The position numbers were made by a program, and so were the translations under genes. A stretch of 37,416 bases of DNA. Origin: Polyangiaceae bacterium (GTDB lineage: Bacteria > Myxococcota > Polyangia > Polyangiales > Polyangiaceae). The DNA lies in the NCBI GenBank assembly GCA_025936205.1, contig JAICTU010000019.1, positions 1-37,416 of the forward strand, read 5' to 3'. Below the pieces are notes generated by a model. The model was not told the origin of the DNA. It searched no databases and saw only the letters and a program-made list of their open reading frames with translations. The first letter of the stretch is position 1. The number at the start of each line of letters is the position of its first letter. Positions 16,291-24,307 of the stretch are shown here, piece by piece.

Positions 16291-17166
16291 CTACTGTGCT
16301 TCATCCGGCGGGCGCAGGGAGGGAATGATGCGCAGCCCCGTCATCCAGTTGGGGCGCACCAGAACCGTCTTGGGCACGGCGATGGGCTTGGCGCCGGTGC
16401 TCAACGCAGCGTTCACCACCGCGATGCCCGTGGGCACGTTGATGAAGCCACCGAGGCCCGAGCTCTCCGTCTCCATCGTCGCCCCGGTGGGCAATCCGGC
16501 GATGAAGTAGAAGGGTACGCTGCTCTTGTCGATCGAGTACCGGACGCCGACCGCGGGCTGGTCATTGCAGTCGAAGGCGCGGAGATAGACCAAGCCGAGC
16601 TGGGGATCCTGCTGCGAACCGATGGCAGCGGTCAACATGGGCAAGCGCTGGCGCTCGACCACACCGAGCGGCGTATTGTCGCGGCGCGACTCGAGGGTCA
16701 GCGCGTCCTGATAGAACAGGATGGTGGGGATGATCTCCGGTCCCTGGATTTCGAGATAGCCGTCGAAGCCATCAAACAGGGAGAGATCCGCCCAGCCCTG
16801 CGCGTCGAGCGGGACGCTGGGTGAAACGGGGTTGCTGCATTCGAGGTCACGCTGGGCACAAGCGCGCACGCTGACGCCATTCGGTACGGCGCCGGTGACC
16901 AGGCTCAGGATCTGGATCGACTGCACCAGGCGGGCGGCATTGGCGTTGGAGCGCGCGACCATCGGCGGCAAGCTCAGGGAGCCGATGCAGGACCAGTCGC
17001 GGCCCTTCTCGGCCATCAGCGACTCGACCCCCGTGTTGGCGCCGTTCGCGCTCGCCGCGTTCATGCTAGCGCTCGTGTCGTTGGGGTCGGGCAGCTCATC
17101 CGTGCCCGGCTCAAAGGGCGTGCAGGCCAGCGCCAGGCCAGCGAGGCTCAAAATCTTCCGAAACAT
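16291..17166 (-). CDS. Surface lipoprotein, partner of the TPR/PEGA protein (paralogue of 8606-9547)
   Basis: The 291-residue product begins MFRKILSLAGLALAC, a compact lipoprotein signal with Cys15. After an Asn/Ala-rich linker, the body has the same ordered motifs as the lipoprotein at 8606-9547: WSCIGSL near the start, VRACAQRDLECSNP, FDGFDGYLEIQGP, the AFDCNDQPAVGVRYSID segment and SSGLGGFINVPTG. The function is unknown; these repeated strands look like carboxypeptidase-regulatory-like folds. GGAGGAGC lies a few bases before the ATG at 17166, a strong ribosome-binding site. Its start overlaps the end of the upstream TPR gene by 19 bases, so the two are translated from one message. Confidence 0.74.
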   Translation of the reverse strand: MFRKILSLAGLALACTPFEPGTDELPDPNDTSASMNAASANGANTGVESLMAEKGRDWSCIGSLSLPPMVARSNANAARLVQSIQILSLVTGAVPNGVSVRACAQRDLECSNPVSPSVPLDAQGWADLSLFDGFDGYLEIQGPEIIPTILFYQDALTLESRRDNTPLGVVERQRLPMLTAAIGSQQDPQLGLVYLRAFDCNDQPAVGVRYSIDKSSVPFYFIAGLPTGATMETESSGLGGFINVPTGIAVVNAALSTGAKPIAVPKTVLVRPNWMTGLRIIPSLRPPDEAQ

Positions 17167-18170
17167 ACCGCTCCTCCCAGACCGGGGGCGCAGCCCGACA
17201 GCCCGATTTGCTCGCGGGCAGGCTCGATCCAGATCGTGGCCAGCACGGCTCCGGCGCCCAGGGCCAACGCGGCGCTGCCCGTGATCCACATCGCCGTCTC
17301 GGCGCGCTTGCCCCGATCCAACTCGTCTCCGCAGCGCTGCTCGCGGCTGACCCCCACGGCCACGCAGGCGGCGTCGTCGTTCCAGAGCGAGGCGTAGTGC
17401 TCGCGGCGCTGCCAGGCGATCACCGTGCCCGCGCCGGCGACGACGGCGGCTCCCCCGAGGACCCACGGCAGCCAGCGGGGCGCGCCGCCCTGCGGCTCGC
17501 TCGCGCCGGTCTCGCTGGGACGCGCGGCGCCGTCCGGCCCGCTCTCCCGCTCGCCGACGGCACTGGCGGCGGCCCCCGCGCGATGCGGTGCCAGGCCCAC
17601 TTCTTCCCGCGTCAGCTGCCGCGCCTGCACGGTGATGGGCCGCCCCAGCTTGTAGTGCCCCGGCGCTTGCACCTCGAGCAGGTACGAGCCCACCGTGACC
17701 TGCAGCGGCTCGGCCATGGGCAGCGTGGCCACCACGTCTCCGTTGAGCATCACCTCGGCACCGGACGGTCCGCCGTAGACCTCGAGCTGCCCGAGGTGCC
17801 CTGCCACCACCGAGAGCGCCGCCGTCAAGTCGGCCTGGTGCCGCTCGACGTAAGGATCGCTGCCGTGCGAGAGCGCGAGGGTCAGGTACTTGTGCGCCGG
17901 GGCCCAGCGGCCCAGCGCTTGATACGTGACGCCGAGATGCGAGAGAGCACGCGCGTTGTCCGGGTCCAGCTCCACCGCCTGGCGATATGCTTCCAGCGCC
18001 TCCGCGTCGTGACCGGCCGCGCGCCGTTCCATGCCCTGTTTCAGCAGCTGTTCCAGCTTCGTGCGCTCGCCGTCTTGAGCGAAGCCAGGGCTGGCGCTCA
18101 GCACGTGCGCTGCCACGAGCAGGGCCGCCAGCGTGCGCCGGCCCACCGCGAACAATGGGGCTCGATCCAT
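17148..18170 (-). CDS. TPR/PEGA membrane protein with two-helix, Cys-pair module
   Basis: The 340-residue protein has a signal peptide (cleavage after about Ala31), TPR repeats over about 40-110 (EALEAYRQAVELDPDNA is classic) and a PEGA domain at about 128-193 (GAEVMLNGDVVATLP, GSYLLEVQAPGHY). Two membrane helices (about 234-253 and 293-314) are separated by a loop with Cys269 and Cys280. PEGA domains are extracytoplasmic and are often found on signalling proteins. The gene lies between the kinase and the lipoprotein genes on one strand, with an 81-base gap from the kinase. The start at 18170 begins the signal peptide. The protein may hand an envelope signal to the kinase; this is inference from position. 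Confidence 0.78.
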   Translation of the reverse strand: MDRAPLFAVGRRTLAALLVAAHVLSASPGFAQDGERTKLEQLLKQGMERRAAGHDAEALEAYRQAVELDPDNARALSHLGVTYQALGRWAPAHKYLTLALSHGSDPYVERHQADLTAALSVVAGHLGQLEVYGGPSGAEVMLNGDVVATLPMAEPLQVTVGSYLLEVQAPGHYKLGRPITVQARQLTREEVGLAPHRAGAAASAVGERESGPDGAARPSETGASEPQGGAPRWLPWVLGGAAVVAGAGTVIAWQRREHYASLWNDDAACVAVGVSREQRCGDELDRGKRAETAMWITGSAALALGAGAVLATIWIEPAREQIGLSGCAPGLGGAVCFGRF

Positions 18171-18251
18171 GGCCCGCGACTCTAGTGTCCTGTAACGCAA
18201 CCCACAATTGCTCCGAACAGCGCAACAGGTCGCGTTTCGATCAGCCGGGCG

Positions 18252-19796
18252 CTAATCGAGGAACGGCGACTGGTTCGCGCCGCGCCGCCCCGCTTCTCCT
18301 TCGGCGCCTGGCGTTGCTGGGGGCGACCTGCCCGGAGCCGTGCGGGGCTCGTCGGTCGCCGCGACATTCGTGGCTGCGTTGGCCGAGAGCGTTTCGGAGG
18401 TTTCGGCAGCTGGATGGCGCGCCCTCGGCCGCCGCTCGCGCGCGCTCGAGGTGCGTGGGCTGCGCGCCGCCTGGAGCGCTCGCAGGCGCGTCACCAGCGC
18501 CCTGCCCTCCAGCGCGCTCGGCTCGGCGGGGGCTCGCTCGGCGGGAGCCGGCGTGATGGCGCCGGGCTCGATCTCGGCAGCGGCTGGCTGTTGCACGGCC
18601 GCAACTACCGGCGCGCGCGCGCCGGGCCCAACCGGTCTCGAGGCAGGCGGGGCGACCGCCGTCGCCACCGGCACCGGGGCTCGCTGCCCGACCCAGAGCG
18701 CCACCGCCGCGAGCAGGGCCGCCGCGCCGCAGGCGATCCACCACAGCTTGCGCGACGGCCGCAACGACGGGATGGGCGTGGTCTGCTGCGCGTCCGGGGC
18801 CAGCAGCGGCTCCTGCGCAGGCCGGAATGAGGCGGACGCGCGCACGAGCGCCCCTGCCTCCGGCGGCGCCACGAGCGCCGGCTTGAAGGAGCTGGCCCAG
18901 ACCACCTGAGTGCGCTCCGCCGCCAGCGCCAGCATCGCGGCTCCCATCTCGCGCAGACTGGGGAAGCGATCCTTCGCCTCGAGCGCCATCGCCCGCACGA
19001 TCACGCGCTCCAGCGCGGGCGATATCTCCGGCCGGATCGCGCGCGGTGGCTGGAAGGACCCCCGTGCCAGTGCGCCCAGCAGCTCCATCAATGTATCACC
19101 GCGAAACGGAGTGCGCCCGGTCACGCACTGGTACAGCACCACGCCCAGCGAATACTGGTCCGACGCCGGCCCCAGCTGCGCCGAGCCGCGCAGCGCTTCG
19201 GGCGGGAGGTACAGCGGCGATCCGATCAGCTGATTGGGAGAGGTCGCCACCAGGTCGAGCCCGGTGCGCTCCAGCGAGAGCTTCGAGATGCCGAAATCCA
19301 GCACCTTGGGCACGATCTCGCCGCTCGGTCCTTGCTCCAGGAAGATGTTGCTCGGCTTCACGTCGCGATGCACCACGCTGACCTCGTGAGCCGCCGCGAG
19401 CGCGGCGATCAAGGGCAAGGCCAGGCGCACGGTGGTGCGATCGTCGAGCGGGGCATGACGCTCGAGGTAGCTGTGCAGATCCTCGCCCACGAGCAGCTCC
19501 ATCACCAGATACGGCGTGCCCTGGTGCACACCGACGTCGGTGACGTCGACCACGTTCGGGTGAGTGATGGACGCCACGACTCGGCCCTCGCGCAAGAAGC
19601 GCTCGCGCGCTTCCGGGCTCTGCAGCAGCGAGTCGTCCATCAGCTTCAACGCCACGGGCTTGGCCAGCATGACGTGTTCCGCACGATACACGCTCGCCAT
19701 CGCGCCACGCCCGATCAGCTCTCCCACCACGTAGTTGCCGAACTGCACGCCGGTGGCGAGCTCGGAGTCGGGAGGGGGCGTCATCACGGGGCTCAT
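18252..19796 (-). CDS. Membrane-anchored Ser/Thr protein kinase
   Basis: The 514-residue product is a Hanks-type kinase. The glycine-rich loop is IGRGAMASVY (28-37), the ATP-binding Lys is Lys51 in VALKLMDD, the catalytic loop is HRDVKPSN (143-150) and the metal-binding DFG is 167-169. The activation segment has SPNQLIGSPLYLPPE with an APE-like end. The kinase domain runs to about 290. One membrane helix lies at about 351-370, and the outer 140 residues are Pro/Ala-rich with no clear sensor fold. All catalytic residues are present, so the enzyme should be active. It is transcribed towards the TPR/PEGA and lipoprotein genes, which may be its accessory parts. Confidence 0.92.
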   Translation of the reverse strand: MSPVMTPPPDSELATGVQFGNYVVGELIGRGAMASVYRAEHVMLAKPVALKLMDDSLLQSPEARERFLREGRVVASITHPNVVDVTDVGVHQGTPYLVMELLVGEDLHSYLERHAPLDDRTTVRLALPLIAALAAAHEVSVVHRDVKPSNIFLEQGPSGEIVPKVLDFGISKLSLERTGLDLVATSPNQLIGSPLYLPPEALRGSAQLGPASDQYSLGVVLYQCVTGRTPFRGDTLMELLGALARGSFQPPRAIRPEISPALERVIVRAMALEAKDRFPSLREMGAAMLALAAERTQVVWASSFKPALVAPPEAGALVRASASFRPAQEPLLAPDAQQTTPIPSLRPSRKLWWIACGAAALLAAVALWVGQRAPVPVATAVAPPASRPVGPGARAPVVAAVQQPAAAEIEPGAITPAPAERAPAEPSALEGRALVTRLRALQAARSPRTSSARERRPRARHPAAETSETLSANAATNVAATDEPRTAPGRSPPATPGAEGEAGRRGANQSPFLD

Positions 19797-19950
19797 TCTA
19801 TGTGCGTCGGGCAGGGAATGCAGTCCCGAACAGGGGGACGGCCAAGCGACCTGGAAACGTTCCCGTAGGCAAAAATCGCTGCCGTCGAGCAGCGATGTCC
19901 GCCGGTGATCAGCCTGATCGCAACACGCCTCGACGAGCTATCCTCGCGCC

Positions 19951-20271
19951 ATGGATTGGAAGCTCCTGGCATTCACGTTTGCCTCCATTTTTCTGGCCGA
20001 GCTCGGCGACAAGACGCAGCTCGCCACCCTGTCGCTGGCCGCCGGCGGCAGCTCGCGCTGGGTCGTATTTGCTGGTTCCGCTGCCGCGCTCGTCACCACA
20101 TCCGCCATTGCGGTGGTAGGCGGCGAAGCGCTGAGTCGCGCGGTCTCACCGGTGTGGTTGAAGCGCTGCGCAGGGGTGCTGTTTCTGATGCTGGGTGTAC
20201 TGTTTCTGTGCAGCGCCAGGGGCTCGCCGGATGCAACGGAGACGGGTTCTTCCTCGAGCGTCCAGGGCTGA
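19951..20271 (+). CDS. Half-size GDT1/UPF0016 family cation transporter
   Basis: The 106-residue product has the UPF0016 signature: AELGDKTQLATL at residues 16-27, followed by three predicted membrane helices. The family (yeast Gdt1, human TMEM165, bacterial homologues) transports Mn2+ or Ca2+, and its full-size members have two copies of the E-x-G-D-K/R-T motif. Here only one copy exists, so two chains would have to dimerise to form the pore, as known for single-domain prokaryotic members. No second half-size gene is visible nearby. The Ser-rich tail is probably cytoplasmic or disordered. It lies 38 bases before the DUF1592 gene on the same strand. Confidence 0.83.
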   Translation: MDWKLLAFTFASIFLAELGDKTQLATLSLAAGGSSRWVVFAGSAAALVTTSAIAVVGGEALSRAVSPVWLKRCAGVLFLMLGVLFLCSARGSPDATETGSSSSVQG

Positions 20272-20309
20272 GCTTGCTGGCTCGGGCCCGCGCTGGCACA
20301 GTCACTGGG

Positions 20310-22049
20310 ATGCGGCACACGGAGGGTGGCGGACTCGGCTTCTGCCTCGCCGCCCTCGCGGTGAATCTCCTGGGCTCTGCCTGCACGGGCTCGACGGCAA
20401 CACGGCCGTCTTCTGCGCAGCCCGTGTCCGCGAACGCCGCCGGCTATGAGCTACCGAGCGCCGCAGGCGCGAGCAGCTTCCCGCCCGCGCCGGTGGCGCC
20501 GGTCGCCGCAGAGAGCCGGCTGGTACGGCTGAACCACCAGCAGTACCGGCACACCGTGCGCGATCTGTTCGGCGCGCCCGGTTCCCCCGAGCTCGCGTTT
20601 GCGCCCGACGCGCTCGGCGGCTTCCTGTTCGAGACGGACAACGCATTGCTCGTCGACGGCCGCCTTGGGCCGCAGTACCGGAGCGCGGCAGAGGCGCTGG
20701 CGGAGCGGGCCGTCAGCGACGCGGCGGTCTATGCGCGCATCGCGCCCTGTCGCGCGCCGACCACGGAGTGCCGCGACGCGTTTCTGAGCAGCTTCGGCGA
20801 GCTTGCCTTCCGGCGCCCGCTGAGCCAGCGCGATCTCGACACGTTCCGCGGCCTGTTCACTTCGGGTGCCGCGCGCTTCGCGAGCGGAGACGAGTTCAGG
20901 GACGGGGTGCGGCTGACGGTCGAGGCGATGTTGCAGGCGCCCGATTTCCTGTATCGCAGCGTGGCGGGGACCCCGAGAGCAGACGGCCGCCTGCAGCTCG
21001 ACGATTTCGACGTGGCGGCGCGGCTCTCCTACTTCTTGTACGACTCGATGCCCGATGCCGAGCTGCTTGCGGCGGCGCACGCCGGGCGCTTGCACACGCC
21101 GGACGACGTGGAGGCCGCGGCGACCCGCATGTTGCGGCAGCCGCGCGTGCTCCCGCAACTGGTCTCGTTCCACGAGCAGGTCTGGGCCTTCGGGCGCTTC
21201 GCCGGCATCAGCCCCGACGCGGAGAAATATCCCGAGCTACCGGGCGGCTTCGTGTGGCGCGTGCGGCGCGCCGCGCGGCTGTTCTTGCGCGACGTACTGA
21301 TGAGCGGCGGCGGGCTCGAGGAGTTGCTCACGGCCCCCTACGTCTATGCGGATGAGAGCCTGGCGCCGCTCTACGGTGCAGCGCTGCCGACCGGAGCGCC
21401 TGCCGGCATCGATGGGACCGGACGCTTCGCGCGCCTCGAGCTCGAGCCGGGCGAGCGCGAGGGCTTCCTGATGCAGATCGGCTATCTCGCCTCCAACGCT
21501 TACTCGGCGAGCACCGATCCCATCCACCGCGGGCTGTTCGTGATCCGCAACCTGCTCTGCCGTGCCGTGCCCGATCCTCCGCCGGGCGCCACGCTCACGC
21601 CGTTGCCGGCGACCCATCCGCCGATCGTCACCACGCGCGACGAGGTGAGCGTGCTCACCGGTCAGAGCTTTTGCCCCACCTGCCATGCGCAGATCAATGC
21701 GCCGGGCTTCGCCTTCGAAGGCTTCGATGCCATCGGACAGAAGCGCGCCACCGACAACGGCGCTGCCGTCGACACGTCGGGCAGCATGGTGCTCGACGGC
21801 CGGCTACTGCTGTTCAACGGGCCCACGGCGCTGATCGAGGGCATCGCGCGCAGCCGCGAAGCGCACGGCTGTTACTCGCGGCGCTGGCTGGAGTTCGCGC
21901 TGGGGCGCCCGCTCGCCCAGAGCGACCTGCCGACGCTGGCGGCCATCGCCGGCGAATCCCGCCCGCTCGCCGATCTGCTGGTGGCGATCGTGCGCAGTCC
22001 CGAATTTCTGACGCTGCCCGCGAGCGCGGCCCCGGGAGGTGCGCCGTGA
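20310..22049 (+). CDS. DUF1592/DUF1588 family exported protein
   Basis: The 579-residue protein follows the DUF1587-DUF1595-DUF1592-DUF1588-DUF1585 chain first noted in planctomycetes. RLVRLNHQQYRHTVRDLFG begins the DUF1587 part. The middle has the DUF1592 helices, and a DUF1588 segment carries the heme-type CPTCH motif (Cys455, Cys458, His459) in SFCPTCHAQINAPGFAFEGF. The C-terminus ends in DUF1585 (LVAIVRSPEF). The biochemical function of the family is unknown; CxxCH may bind heme c. The start at 20310 is preferred because it gives a lipoprotein-like signal (Cys25). Its stop overlaps the DUF1552 start by four bases. Confidence 0.87.
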   Translation: MRHTEGGGLGFCLAALAVNLLGSACTGSTATRPSSAQPVSANAAGYELPSAAGASSFPPAPVAPVAAESRLVRLNHQQYRHTVRDLFGAPGSPELAFAPDALGGFLFETDNALLVDGRLGPQYRSAAEALAERAVSDAAVYARIAPCRAPTTECRDAFLSSFGELAFRRPLSQRDLDTFRGLFTSGAARFASGDEFRDGVRLTVEAMLQAPDFLYRSVAGTPRADGRLQLDDFDVAARLSYFLYDSMPDAELLAAAHAGRLHTPDDVEAAATRMLRQPRVLPQLVSFHEQVWAFGRFAGISPDAEKYPELPGGFVWRVRRAARLFLRDVLMSGGGLEELLTAPYVYADESLAPLYGAALPTGAPAGIDGTGRFARLELEPGEREGFLMQIGYLASNAYSASTDPIHRGLFVIRNLLCRAVPDPPPGATLTPLPATHPPIVTTRDEVSVLTGQSFCPTCHAQINAPGFAFEGFDAIGQKRATDNGAAVDTSGSMVLDGRLLLFNGPTALIEGIARSREAHGCYSRRWLEFALGRPLAQSDLPTLAAIAGESRPLADLLVAIVRSPEFLTLPASAAPGGAP

Positions 22050-23530
22050 GGACCGCTGCGCGGCCTTTCCCCCGCGGGCCCCTGCCCCGCCGCCACTTCC
22101 TGCGCGGCCTGGGCGGGCTCGCGCTGGGGCTGCCGTTCCTGGAAGGCCTGGCACCGCGCACGGCGCGCGGGGCCGAGGCCGCGGTGATCCGCCGCTTCGG
22201 CGTGTTCTTCGCGTGCAACGGCGTGGACATGACGCGCTGGTTTCCGCAGGGGCCGTACGGAGAGCTCACGGATGCCCACTTCATCGGCACCGCCAACGAA
22301 CCGCTCGCGCCGCACCGCCGCCAGCTGCTCATCCCGCGCGGCCTGCACATGACCCCGCGCGGCTGGGGTCGCGACCCGGGCGGCGGCGATGATCACTGCC
22401 GCGGCATGGCGCACAAGCTCACGGCTTTTCCGACCGATGGCGCGGACCTCGCCGGCGGCCCCAGCATCGACTACGTGATCGCGCGCGCGATCAACCCGGG
22501 GGAAGAGGGCTCGCGACCCCCGCCACTGAATCTCTGGGTGGGCAAGCCCGATCATTACAAGACGCTCGACTACATCTCGTACAGCGCCGCGCGCCAGCCC
22601 GTGGCCGGCATCAACGATCCGTGGCAGGCGTACCTGGCGCTGACGGGCCTCGCCGGAGACAACGCGGGCTCGGCAGAGGCGCGCGCGCGCATCCTCGAGC
22701 GCCGCCAGAGCGTGCTCGACCTGGTGAAGGATCGCATGGACCGGCTGCGCGGGCTGCGCTTGAGCCGCGAGGACCAGCACAAGCTCGACCTGCATTTCAG
22801 CTCGATCCGCGAGGTCGAGCGGCGGGCGTCGGCTTCGGGCGTCGCTTGTGCGGCTCCCGAGCTCGAGGCACGAGCCAAGCGCTACCAGGGACGGGCCGAG
22901 CTCGTCACCGCGAACGCAGAGTACCCGGCCATCGCCGAGCTCCAGATCGACCTGTTCGCGCTCGCCCTGGCTTGCGACATGACCCGCGTCGTGACGCTGC
23001 ATTTCGATCGCGGCAGCGGCGGGCCCACCTTTCAGTGGGAGGGCATGAACCACAAGTACAACCACCACAAGCTGTCGCACGGCAAGGTACGCGACGACTG
23101 CTTCGGCGCCAGCACGGCCAAGGGCTGCGACGACGTGGCGGGCTATCTCGATATGCTGTTCGACATCGACCGCTGGCATCAGCGCCGCTTCGCCCGCCTG
23201 CTGCAGCGGCTCGAGGCCTACACGGAAGCCGACGGCCGCAGCATGCTCGACAACTCGGCCATTCTGTACACCAACGAGATGTCCGACGGCCGCCTGCATT
23301 CGTTCATGGATCTGCCGTACCTGATCGCGGGCAGCGCCGGCGGGCGCCTGCGGCAGAACCTCTATTACCCGCTCGGCCCCGAAGGCCAGACGGACCAGTC
23401 GGCGCCGCACAACCGCCTGCTCAATACGCTGCTGCACGTGATGGGCGTGGAGTCGGAATGGTTTGGCTTACCCGAAGGCAAGGGCGCGCCCACCATGCAG
23501 CGCGGCATCTACAGGGAGCTCCTGGTCTGA
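22046..23530 (+). CDS. DUF1552 protein with Tat signal peptide
   Basis: The 494-residue product is a DUF1552 protein. A twin-arginine motif RRHFLRG (15-21) and hydrophobic stretch mark it for folded export by Tat. The mature part has the FFACNGVDMTRWFPQG, LHFDRG and NEMSDGRLHSF segments usual in the family, which is related to sulfatase/alkaline phosphatase-like DUF1501 folds. The activity is not established. DUF1552 and DUF1592 genes are commonly adjacent in planctomycetes and myxobacteria. The GTG start at 22046 overlaps the upstream stop (GTGA), with GGGAGG six bases before it. Co-translation with the preceding gene is likely. Confidence 0.88.
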   Translation: MRTAARPFPRGPLPRRHFLRGLGGLALGLPFLEGLAPRTARGAEAAVIRRFGVFFACNGVDMTRWFPQGPYGELTDAHFIGTANEPLAPHRRQLLIPRGLHMTPRGWGRDPGGGDDHCRGMAHKLTAFPTDGADLAGGPSIDYVIARAINPGEEGSRPPPLNLWVGKPDHYKTLDYISYSAARQPVAGINDPWQAYLALTGLAGDNAGSAEARARILERRQSVLDLVKDRMDRLRGLRLSREDQHKLDLHFSSIREVERRASASGVACAAPELEARAKRYQGRAELVTANAEYPAIAELQIDLFALALACDMTRVVTLHFDRGSGGPTFQWEGMNHKYNHHKLSHGKVRDDCFGASTAKGCDDVAGYLDMLFDIDRWHQRRFARLLQRLEAYTEADGRSMLDNSAILYTNEMSDGRLHSFMDLPYLIAGSAGGRLRQNLYYPLGPEGQTDQSAPHNRLLNTLLHVMGVESEWFGLPEGKGAPTMQRGIYRELLV

Positions 23531-24237
23531 TCCTCGAGCGAAGACGCGAGAGCGGAAGCAGGCGCGCGCGCCGTGCGGGAGTGCTCGTGCTCGCGCTGCT
23601 GGGCGCCTGCGCGCATGCCGCGACACCCGACGGCGCCGTCGGCGTCGCGCGCTACGGCCGCCCGCGCGGCATGCCGATCGGCACAGGCGGCCCGGTCGAA
23701 GATGCCGACGCCACGCCGCCGCCGGAGGTCACCGGCAGCACGGCGTTGCCGATCCCGAAATACCATGTGGCAGGGCCACCGCCGCCGCCCTGCAGCGGCT
23801 GCGTCGAGCTCAGCGTGCTGCTGAACGACATCAACCAGCGCGACGAGTTCGCCTTCGACGCGCGAGGCGCTGCCGTGACGCGCGTGATCTGGACGTTGCT
23901 CGTCAACTTGAACAGCGACCAGCTCGCCGTGCAGCCCTTCGTCAACGAGCGCAAGGGCAAGTACACAGAGATCGATGCCAACGCCTTCCCGCTGGGCAAG
24001 CCGGTGGAGCTCGTTCAGGAGTTCCGGGGCACGGCGCAGCGCATCGGGCTGATCGTCGCCTCCTCGGGCGCTTGGACCGGCGACCAGCGCGTGAGCGTGT
24101 TCGTGGACGGCGTGCGCGTGGAGGGCCCTAGCGCCTTCGAACTGACCTTCGACAACGGCCCCGATGGCTTCACGGCGCGCACACGGGCACGCGAGCCGCG
24201 GGTGGAGTTCCACCCGGGCCCAGCCCCGGCAAACTAG
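23527..24237 (+). CDS. Lipoprotein of unknown function, probably CTG start
   Basis: The 236-residue product has an Arg-rich n-region and a hydrophobic run ending in a perfect lipobox (LLGAC, Cys28). The rest contains a Pro-rich linker with CSGC, then a beta-sandwich-like region (VIWTLLVNLNSDQLAV, RVSVFVDGVRVEG). No family is recognised. No ATG, GTG or TTG in frame gives a complete signal peptide. A CTG at 23527, eight bases after the ribosome-binding site GGGAG (23514-23518) and overlapping the upstream TGA as CTGA, does. This fits the overlapping style of the two preceding genes. An alternative GTG near 23577 would leave a signal with no basic residue. Confidence 0.65.
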   Translation: MILERRRESGSRRARRAGVLVLALLGACAHAATPDGAVGVARYGRPRGMPIGTGGPVEDADATPPPEVTGSTALPIPKYHVAGPPPPPCSGCVELSVLLNDINQRDEFAFDARGAAVTRVIWTLLVNLNSDQLAVQPFVNERKGKYTEIDANAFPLGKPVELVQEFRGTAQRIGLIVASSGAWTGDQRVSVFVDGVRVEGPSAFELTFDNGPDGFTARTRAREPRVEFHPGPAPAN

Positions 24238-24307
24238 TGTCGCGTGCCCCGTTCAGCTCAACGCCGGAATCGTCTCCCCGTCGATCATGCAAAACGCCGT
24301 CACCGGG

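Noticed and set aside
21872..23437. Long minus-strand frame opposite the DUF1592 and DUF1552 genes
   Set aside because: Antisense open frames of this size are expected in GC-rich DNA; no motif is recognisable.
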